Part shown: positions 59,134 through 64,000 of the stretch, in pieces
Numbering within the stretch: position 1 is the first letter of the stretch
Layout: each line of letters starts with the position of its first letter
Origin: CALBPI01 sp963922335
GTDB taxonomy: Bacteria; Pseudomonadota; Gammaproteobacteria; Steroidobacterales; Woeseiaceae
Direction: 5' to 3'
Length of the DNA stretch: 64,000 bases
NCBI GenBank assembly: GCA_963922335.1
Contig: CAWUIB010000010.1
Location: forward strand, 116,503-180,502
Notes under the pieces: generated by a model
What the model saw: only the letters and a program-made list of their open reading frames with translations
Told to the model about the DNA's origin: nothing
The model's database searches: none
Made by a program: the position numbers and the translations under genes

Positions 59134-60444
59134 ATGAACCGAGTCGAACGCGGCCTGTTTGAATTGTATACAGCAGATCCGGAGCGCGCCGATCTGGCCG
59201 TGTTCGGGCGTCGGTCGGCGCTCTCGCGGCGGGGTTTTCTGAAAAATGCCGGACTTACCGCGATGGCGGCGGCGGTCGGGGGCTGGATTCCGTTTCACCG
59301 GCACATGCCCGCAGGTCTGATCCCGGCCGCTTTTGCAGAGACGAGCGAGCCATTCGAAATCGCGGGAAAGTCCGGACTTGTGTTGTTGAACGATCGTCCG
59401 TTGAACGCCGAGACCCCACCGCATTTGCTGACGGATCTGTTCACGCCGCGGGAACGACATTTTATTCGCAATAACGGTATTCCGCCGACCGATGTGGATG
59501 TCGACACCTGGCGCCTTCGGATCACCGGTGCGGTCGAGCGTGAGCTCGTGTTGTCGATCGCCGATCTCAAGCGCGAGTTCGAGGTGGTGGAGGCGGCCCT
59601 TCAGCTCGAGTGCGGCGGCAACGGGCGGGCGAGCTTCAACCCGCCAGCGAGTGGTAACCAGTGGACTCTTGGTGCGATTGGTAACTCGCGGTGGACCGGG
59701 GTGCGGCTTGCCGATGTGCTCGAGCGCGCGGGGGTAAAACCTGAGGCGGTGTACACCGGGCACCTCGGCGCCGATGCGCATATCTCCGGCGTGCCGGACA
59801 AGCAGCCTTTGTCGCGTGGCGTGCCGATTGAGAAAGCGTTAGATCCGAACAACCTCATCGCGTTCGAACAAAATGGTGAGGCGATCCATCCGCACAACGG
59901 TGCGCCGCTGCGACTCGTCGTACCCGGGTGGCCGGGTTCCTGTTCGCAGAAGTGGCTGACCGAGATTCATGTGGCGACCGAGAAATGGACGGGTGCGAAG
60001 ATGGCGCCGCCGTCGTACTCGGTGCCACGACAACCGGTCGTACCCGGCTCGAAGGTCGAGAAGGCGGACTTCGTGACGATCGGTTCGATGCCGGTGAAGT
60101 CGATGATCACGACCCCGAAGAACGGTGTGCGTTATTCGTCTCCCGTGTCCCCGCTGCGAGTCGCCGGGCATGCGTGGGCGGGCGACCGGTCTGTGGCTTC
60201 CGTCGAGACGTCAATTGATCTTGGTTCCAGCTGGCAACCCGCTGCTCTGGACAAAGCGCCGAATCCCGGTTCATGGCAGGCATGGCGAACCGAGCTGCGC
60301 TTCCCGTCTCAGGGGTATTTTGAGGTGTGGGCGCGCGCGACCGATTCGGCAGGCGAGCGTCAGCCGATGGTCGTCGCCTGGAACCCGAAGGGTTATCTCA
60401 ACAATGCGCTGCACCGCATCGCTGTGCTTGTGGGTAACGCGTGA
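59134..60444 (+). CDS. sorA: Sulfite dehydrogenase molybdopterin subunit (SorA-like)
   Basis: 436 residues. A Tat signal has SRRGFLKNAG (Arg pair 32-33) and a cleavage area after AAFAE. LQLECGGNGRASFNPPASGNQWTLGAIG carries the molybdenum-ligating Cys160 of the sulfite oxidase fold. SMITTPKNGVRYSSPVSPLRVAGHAW starts the C-terminal dimerisation domain. Followed immediately by a heme protein (1-base TGATG overlap), as in SorAB. It oxidises sulfite to sulfate in the periplasm. Could also be a related nitrate-type Mo enzyme, but the layout and partner fit sulfite oxidase. Confidence 0.85.
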   Translation: MNRVERGLFELYTADPERADLAVFGRRSALSRRGFLKNAGLTAMAAAVGGWIPFHRHMPAGLIPAAFAETSEPFEIAGKSGLVLLNDRPLNAETPPHLLTDLFTPRERHFIRNNGIPPTDVDVDTWRLRITGAVERELVLSIADLKREFEVVEAALQLECGGNGRASFNPPASGNQWTLGAIGNSRWTGVRLADVLERAGVKPEAVYTGHLGADAHISGVPDKQPLSRGVPIEKALDPNNLIAFEQNGEAIHPHNGAPLRLVVPGWPGSCSQKWLTEIHVATEKWTGAKMAPPSYSVPRQPVVPGSKVEKADFVTIGSMPVKSMITTPKNGVRYSSPVSPLRVAGHAWAGDRSVASVETSIDLGSSWQPAALDKAPNPGSWQAWRTELRFPSQGYFEVWARATDSAGERQPMVVAWNPKGYLNNALHRIAVLVGNA

Positions 60445-60821
60445 TGTCTACTGTGTACCGAGCGATTTTGGTTGGACTCGCGCTGGCTTGTGTCAATGCA
60501 CTCGCGGAAGATCCTTTTGGGGAAGACTGGCCGGCTGGTCCCAATCGTGAACTCACCGGTGGGTTTTGCGGCTCCTGTCACTCGCTCGATCTGATCAAGC
60601 AGCAACGGCAGAGTCGTGAGAGCTGGGACAAGCTCATGACGTGGATGAGCGAGACTCAGAACATGCCCGTAGTGTCGCCGGAAGTGCGCGTGTTGTTGCT
60701 CGACTATCTCGAGCTCAATTTTGGCCTCGACGCAGAGGCGGCTGTCGCTGGAGATGGACTGCTTGATTCACCCGGCGGATTGCAGGGTGTGCGTGTGCCA
60801 CCGTTGCTCGATGATGAGTAG
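60444..60821 (+). CDS. sorB: c-type cytochrome subunit (SorB-like)
   Basis: 126 residues including the signal peptide (VGLALACVNALA-E). One heme motif FCGSCHSLD (C43, C46, H47 counting from the ATG) and a Met in the later NMPVVSP as possible sixth ligand. Directly coupled to the Mo subunit. It takes electrons from sulfite oxidation and passes them to a cytochrome oxidase. The C-terminal tail is acidic and short. The stop lies 3 bases from that of the converging integron integrase. Confidence 0.82.
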   Translation: MSTVYRAILVGLALACVNALAEDPFGEDWPAGPNRELTGGFCGSCHSLDLIKQQRQSRESWDKLMTWMSETQNMPVVSPEVRVLLLDYLELNFGLDAEAAVAGDGLLDSPGGLQGVRVPPLLDDE

Positions 60822-60824
60822 TCG

Positions 60825-61808
60825 CTAGTTGTCGACTGGGCTCACGATCGCGCCGGCGCGGTTGCGCACGACATGCAAATAGATCTCGGTGGTGCGGATG
60901 TCTTTGTGGCCGAGTAGCGACTGCACCAGTTTGATGTCGTAACCCGTTTCGATCAGTCGCGTCGCGAACGAGTGGCGAAAGGTGTGGCAACTCGCTTTGC
61001 GTTTGAAGCCGGACGCCCGGATCGCGTACTTCACCGCGCGTTGTACGCCTGTGGGGTGTCGATGGTGACGACGTAGCGTGCCGTCGATTGGATCAGCGGA
61101 GATTTCTCGAGCCGGGAACAAGAACTGCCACGCAGTCTCGCTCGCAAGCTCCGGGTATTTGCGCGCCAGGGCGTAGGGCAAGTACACCTCACCGTAGCCA
61201 CAGGTGGTATCGAACGCGTGGAGCTTTTCGACCTTTTCGATTTGTTGGGTGAGTGGTGCGATGACGGACGTCGGCAATAGTGTGCATCGATCGCTCGAAC
61301 CCTTACCGTCTCGCACCGTGATCTGAAGTGCTCCGAAGTCGATGTCCTTTATCCTTAAGCGCAATGCCTCGGAGACCCGAAGCCCAGCCCCGTACATCAG
61401 CCGCGCGATGAGTGCCGTGTCGCCGTCGAGCTGTTCAATCACAGCGGTTGCCTCCGCATGGGTGAAGGCGGTTGGCATCCTGCGTTGTTGCTTTGCATAA
61501 CGAAACGGGAGCATGCCGAGTTCCTGCTTCAAGTGGCGCTGGAATAAAAACACGAGTGCGTTAAGGGCAGTGCGCTGCGTCGCCGGTGCGACCCGCACGC
61601 GCTCGGCAAGATCGGTCAGAAACTCGGTGACCTGTTCGGAACCCATGTCGTTCGGGTGGCGAAAACCATGATGGCGGATGAATCGCTTCGACCAATGCAC
61701 ATAGGTCTTCTCGGTCTCATAACTGAGTCCTTCGTCGCGAATGCTGCGTCGCAACTGATCGATGAAACGCTCAGGCTTCAAACCGATCGGCGGGCGGATG
61801 TCGTCCAT
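60825..61808 (-). CDS. intI: Integron integrase IntI
   Basis: 327 residues, complete. Tyrosine recombinase with catalytic R144 (GAGLRVSEALR), K169, H275 and R278 (SCHTFRHSFATRL), H301 (GHKD) and the nucleophile Y310 (TTEIYLHV). The integron-specific insert between patches II and III is present (GYGEVYLPYALARKYPELASETAWQFLFPARE, with RRHH following), which separates IntI from XerC/D. N-terminal SAM-like core binder: FIDQLRRSIRDEGLSYETEKTYVHWSKRFI. It recombines attC with attI. Oriented opposite to the cassettes, as usual. No LexA box was seen by eye in the upstream 300 bases. Confidence 0.95.
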   Translation of the reverse strand: MDDIRPPIGLKPERFIDQLRRSIRDEGLSYETEKTYVHWSKRFIRHHGFRHPNDMGSEQVTEFLTDLAERVRVAPATQRTALNALVFLFQRHLKQELGMLPFRYAKQQRRMPTAFTHAEATAVIEQLDGDTALIARLMYGAGLRVSEALRLRIKDIDFGALQITVRDGKGSSDRCTLLPTSVIAPLTQQIEKVEKLHAFDTTCGYGEVYLPYALARKYPELASETAWQFLFPAREISADPIDGTLRRHHRHPTGVQRAVKYAIRASGFKRKASCHTFRHSFATRLIETGYDIKLVQSLLGHKDIRTTEIYLHVVRNRAGAIVSPVDN

Positions 61809-62155
61809 GACTGCTCCCAGGGTTAGTCTTCCCTCGGAGTTTCACGGCATCCGTCCCTGAACGATTCACGCCTTTCTTGTCAGTTTGCGAGAAATGGGAG
61901 GTGTAGCAGTAGTCTGCCAAATACGCGTTCTTTATCGCTATGGAACGCAAGGACCCCAGTTCAACAGACGCAGCTGCAATTTCACGTTGCGGGCAATCAC
62001 AGACTCAGTGTAGTTTTTGGGGTGTTCACAGACACTAAGTTGATCCATGGAGGGGCCCAGACAGTGACCAACACCGCACACACGTTCTTCAGCACCTTCC
62101 ATAGAATCAGCTGTTAGATGTCATTCGGTTCGGGAAGCATTCGGGTCCCCGTTCG
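61809..62155. other. intI-attI intergenic region
   Basis: This 347-base gap separates intI from the first cassette gene. Its right end holds the attI core site at 62113-62119. The rest should contain the intI promoter, the cassette promoter Pc and the integrase-binding direct repeats, but none is certain: one weak candidate Pc, TTGCGG-N18-TAGTTT, lies near 61988-62017. No CTG-N10-CAG LexA site was found. Confidence 0.5.
62113..62119 (+). other. attI core site (GTTRRRY)
   Basis: GTTAGAT is a consensus core site at the junction where the first cassette begins, about 305 bases beyond the intI start. The recombination point is between the G and the first T. Cassette 1 runs from here to the core of attC1. 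The flanking simple site could not be traced by eye. Confidence 0.7.
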
Positions 62156-62425
62156 ATGAGTGAGACACTTGTGAATGTTTTCTCGTTGATTTCGATTGCG
62201 GGGCTTCTTTACGCGCCGTACGAAATGCAGTCTCGATTTAGGAAGCGGCGACCTTTGCTAATTGGGGCCTGTTGTGCGGTTGCATACGCTCCGTTTGCAG
62301 GCATCATCGGTAAAACGGGCGGGCTGTCATTTTGGACTGGAACACTGCTAGGCTGGTTGGCAGGAACCGTTTTGCTTTCGGCTATTGCGAGCCTTGCACC
62401 TAGCCTTGAGAGGGATTCTTCTTGA
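62156..62425 (+). CDS. Cassette 1: small membrane protein
   Basis: 89 residues, unrecognised. Three hydrophobic segments (VFSLISIAGLLYAPY, LLIGACCAVAYAPFAGIIG and FWTGTLLGWLAGTVLLSAIASL) separated by a basic loop (SRFRKRRP) suggest a small inner-membrane protein with positive-inside topology. The ATG is 36 bases after the attI core; ribosome site weak. The stop is 4 bases before attC1. Function unknown; such membrane cassettes are common in chromosomal integrons. Confidence 0.65.
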   Translation: MSETLVNVFSLISIAGLLYAPYEMQSRFRKRRPLLIGACCAVAYAPFAGIIGKTGGLSFWTGTLLGWLAGTVLLSAIASLAPSLERDSS

Positions 62426-62429
62426 TGCC

Positions 62430-62531
62430 ATCTAACAAGCAGCTGCAGCTGACTTCTATTGACTCGACGACCGCCTTGCTGCCGCAAGCCGTCCGCCGCG
62501 TCGATAGTGCAGCTGAGCCTAGGCGTTAGGC
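62430..62531 (+). other. attC site 1 (102 bp)
   Basis: R'' box ATCTAAC at the left, R' box GTTAGGC at the right, arms CAGCTGCA and TGCAGCTGAG that can pair in the folded bottom strand, with a variable central segment. Nearly the same sequence recurs at 62951 and 63359. Confidence 0.92.
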
Positions 62532-62538
62532 GGCGCCT

Positions 62539-62898
62539 GTGATCAATCAGCTTTCTGACGTGCTTTCGGAACTACGCAACCGAACTCAGACTGTACCGAA
62601 GCCGCCAACTCTGCCTACGACGGAGCAGGTCGATTTGATTGAGGACGCCCTGGGTGCATCACTACCTCCTGATCTGAGGAATTACCTCCTCAATGCGAGC
62701 GATGTCGTGTTCGGAGCGCTGGAGCCAGCGACGGCAGTGAACCCGACGTGGCAGACATACCTTCTGAATATCGTTGACACCGGAAGAGCATATGGCGTAC
62801 CCGACGAGTTGCTACCGTTTTGTGAAGACAACGGGGATTTCTACTGCTTTGACATGAATGAACGTATTGTTTTTTTGGAGCCACAATGGTGCCGTTGA
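62539..62898 (+). CDS. Cassette 2: SUKH/SMI1-KNR4-like protein, frameshifted
   Basis: 119 residues as it stands, from a GTG 7 bases after attC1. PTLPTTEQVDLIEDALGASLPPDLRNYLLNASD is the SMI1/KNR4 (SUKH) N-terminal signature, and YGVPDELLPFCEDNGDFYCFDMNERIVF the second block. The frame then ends early as LEPQWCR. Removing one T from the T7 tract at 62870-62876 restores the usual SUKH end: VFWSHNGAVEESWPDLATWINEVWLGAA, with its TAA at 62954-62956 in the attC R'' box. The full protein would have about 138 residues. So this is a recent frameshift, a slippage switch or a sequencing error. SUKH proteins are often immunity proteins against toxins. Confidence 0.8.
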   Translation: MINQLSDVLSELRNRTQTVPKPPTLPTTEQVDLIEDALGASLPPDLRNYLLNASDVVFGALEPATAVNPTWQTYLLNIVDTGRAYGVPDELLPFCEDNGDFYCFDMNERIVFLEPQWCR

Positions 62899-62950
62899 AG
62901 AGTCATGGCCCGATTTGGCCACTTGGATTAATGAGGTTTGGCTTGGCGCC

Positions 62951-63052
62951 GCCTAACAAGCAGCTGCAGCTGACTTCTATGGACACGGCGATCGCCTTGC
63001 TGCCGCAAGCCACTCGCCGCGTCGATAGTGCAGCTGAGCCTAGGCGTTAAAC
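62951..63052 (+). other. attC site 2 (102 bp)
   Basis: R'' GCCTAAC and R' GTTAAAC with the same arms as attC1; differs from attC1 at roughly ten positions in the central part and the R' box. The reading frame of the cassette-2 protein, if the T tract is corrected, stops inside the R'' box. Confidence 0.92.
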
Positions 63053-63058
63053 AGCCGA

Positions 63059-63364
63059 ATGGTGGATACAGCGACCATCCGCAAGAGAATTACCGAAGCG
63101 CTTCGTGAGGAGGGCTATGGGAACGCTGATGACATCGCATTCCATATGATCGATTGGTACAAAGATCTTGATCGACTGGTTAAGCTGTTTGAAGATCCGA
63201 ATGCTGTTGGATCGGAAGAGATAGAGCGTCTGTTGATGGACTTTCTAGTTCACGTTCCGAATCACCTAGCGGCAGCGAGTAAACTAATGCTTGGATTCGG
63301 AGTAAGTGATGTATTCAAAGTTGGAGCGATCAGTGACGACTTGGACGAGTCCTCGGCTGTCTAA
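63059..63364 (+). CDS. Cassette 3: hypothetical protein
   Basis: 101 residues, unrecognised. The ATG lies 7 bases after attC2 with no clear ribosome site, a habit of integron cassettes. Mostly helical and acidic: TIRKRITEALREEGYGNADDIAFHMIDWYKDLDRLVKLFEDP, then EIERLLMDFLVHVPNHLAAASKLMLGFGVSDVFKVG. No signal peptide or membrane segment. The TAA is in the attC3 R'' box. Function unknown; perhaps a small soluble immunity or regulatory protein. Confidence 0.7.
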   Translation: MVDTATIRKRITEALREEGYGNADDIAFHMIDWYKDLDRLVKLFEDPNAVGSEEIERLLMDFLVHVPNHLAAASKLMLGFGVSDVFKVGAISDDLDESSAV

Positions 63365-63460
63365 CAAGCAGCTGCAGCTGACTTCTATAGACTCGGCGAT
63401 CGCCTTGCTGTCGCAAGCCACCCGCCGTGTCGATAGTGCAGCTGAGCCTAGGCGTTAGGT
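63359..63460 (+). other. attC site 3 (102 bp)
   Basis: R'' GTCTAAC and R' GTTAGGT, same length and arms as sites 1 and 2, with a few substitutions in the middle. The three sites are nearly identical, while their cassettes are unrelated. Confidence 0.92.
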
Positions 63461-63468
63461 GGCAGGGC

Positions 63469-63909
63469 GTGCTCCCGTACCACATAGCATGCACAATCAA
63501 TAGCGATCGGCTCTACCGGCTCGCCGATGGCCGCTACCAACTCATCAGCGGCGGTGACACCGCGCCCCTGATGATTGGGGTGGACTACGTCCTGGCAGAC
63601 CACGCGCTAGTGCGACTGCTTCAGGATATTGGGCTGGAGAGAACCAGGTTCGATGACGCGATCATCTGGAGACGCCAGTCGGATGAGGAGCTGCGCACTC
63701 ACCGTTCCCTTTTGGTCTCGCATGTCTTCTCGCCAGATCAGATTAACGATCTCGATTTAGATGGAAACAAGTTCCTGCTTATGACCACGTCTGGAATTGG
63801 CCAGATAAGCTTGTTTTGTACGCCGTCGCTTCGTGCACACTTGTGCTCGACCGACATAGATTACTTGGAGTTCTCGGAGGGTCTCAGTGAGTTCGCAGCT
63901 GCCTCCTAA
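63469..63909 (+). CDS. Cassette 4: hypothetical protein
   Basis: 146 residues from the GTG at 63469 (VLPYHIACTINSDRLYRLADGRYQ), 8 bases after attC3; the frame is open back to 63427 but that would read through the attC. Content is mixed alpha/beta: DTAPLMIGVDYVLADHALVRLLQDIGLERTRFDDAIIWRRQSDEELRTHRSLLVSHVFSPDQINDL, then KFLLMTTSGIGQISLFCTPSLRAHL. The TAA is in the attC4 R'' box. No family recognised. Function unknown. Confidence 0.65.
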   Translation: MLPYHIACTINSDRLYRLADGRYQLISGGDTAPLMIGVDYVLADHALVRLLQDIGLERTRFDDAIIWRRQSDEELRTHRSLLVSHVFSPDQINDLDLDGNKFLLMTTSGIGQISLFCTPSLRAHLCSTDIDYLEFSEGLSEFAAAS

Positions 63910-64000
63910 CCAGTCATTGCAGCAGACGCTTGACCCAGCTGCCGTTCCGGCTGGCGCCGGCCCGGCACCTGCCTCAAGCGCTGCTGAACACCGGCGTTAG
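63904..64000 (+). other. attC site 4 (different family, cut by window end)
   Basis: Left box TCCTAAC (first base not a purine), then arms CAGCAG-A-CGCTTGA and TCAAGCG-CTGCTG that pair except for one extra A, the extrahelical base typical of attC folding. The R' box GTTAG reaches the last base. The centre differs wholly from sites 1-3. At least 97 bases long. Confidence 0.85.

Larger units (their letters stand above)
62114..64000 (+). mobile_element. Integron gene-cassette array (four cassettes visible)
   Basis: Four cassettes, each with one gene in the + direction ending at or inside an attC site. attC elements occur at 62430, 62951, 63359 and 63904. The three internal sites are near-identical 102-bp sequences, typical of sedentary chromosomal integrons; the fourth differs. 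Stop codons of cassettes 2 (extended frame), 3 and 4 lie in the attC R'' box. The array continues past the window end. Confidence 0.9.

Noticed and set aside
61809..62112. LexA box for SOS control of intI
   Set aside because: No CTG-N10-CAG match was found by eye, so SOS control cannot be claimed.
63427..63468. Longer cassette-4 start reading through attC3
   Set aside because: The frame is open by chance, but a start inside attC3 would make protein from the recombination site; the GTG at 63469 is more sensible.

Overview
The window looks like chromosome of a free-living, probably marine gammaproteobacterium. This is inferred from the TyrA chorismate mutase/prephenate dehydrogenase fusion, the MerR-type LiuR leucine regulon, the sulfite dehydrogenase pair, the TonB receptor, dense sulfotransferases and a chromosomal-type integron. 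It is GC-rich, tightly packed and full of ATGA-type overlaps. I saw no tRNA, rRNA, CRISPR array or insertion sequence.

Region 1 (1-13.6 kb) is the end of a surface-glycan locus. It holds a truncated Wzx-like flippase, a GT4 and a GT2 glycosyltransferase, five sulfotransferases of different subfamilies, a DegT-like PLP enzyme, a formyltransferase/GINT1-like protein and a FemAB-like acyltransferase. Two lipoproteins with matching fibronectin-III tails lie within it. The larger one has a leader with a sigma-54 type promoter and a c-di-GMP (GEMM-I) riboswitch, so matrix production is probably tied to c-di-GMP. Region 2 (13.7-25.8 kb) is housekeeping and accessory: tyrA, gltX, an RND efflux pair, a lipase-like hydrolase, a TPR protein, a DUF2306-like membrane protein and a NarL-type two-component system.

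Region 3 (25.8-34.2 kb) is a leucine/isovalerate degradation operon (liuR-mccB-mccA-ivd-MaoC-CitE) with a palindromic operator and a divergent large acyl-CoA dehydrogenase. Its hydratase and lyase steps seem to be supplied by unusual families. Region 4 (34.2-42.2 kb) has a TonB receptor with a textbook terminator, a redoxin/heme/copper-monooxygenase/EF-hand fusion, and a lipoprotein with twelve PASTA repeats that include a recent duplication.

Region 5 (42.3-55.7 kb) is the most intriguing part, a gene set I cannot match to a known pathway. It contains UbiX, a GNAT-like protein, a P450, a Cys-nucleophile alpha/beta hydrolase, a methyltransferase, a fumarate-reductase-like flavoprotein, an SDR, a UbiD decarboxylase, an acyl-AMP ligase, a stand-alone acyl carrier protein, an enolase-superfamily enzyme and a GH3-type amide synthetase. 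A perfect CRP-type palindrome sits between the divergent P450 and hydrolase genes. I read it as a candidate new small-molecule pathway in which an acid is activated, tethered, tailored, decarboxylated and perhaps amidated; the product is unknown.

Region 6 (55.8-60.8 kb) has secreted and envelope proteins and a sulfite dehydrogenase with its cytochrome. Region 7 (60.8-64 kb) is an integron: intI on the minus strand, an attI core site, four cassettes and four attC sites. Three attC sites are near-identical 102-bp elements and the fourth belongs to another family. One cassette encodes a SUKH/SMI1-like immunity-type protein with a frameshift at a T7 tract. The array runs off the window end.
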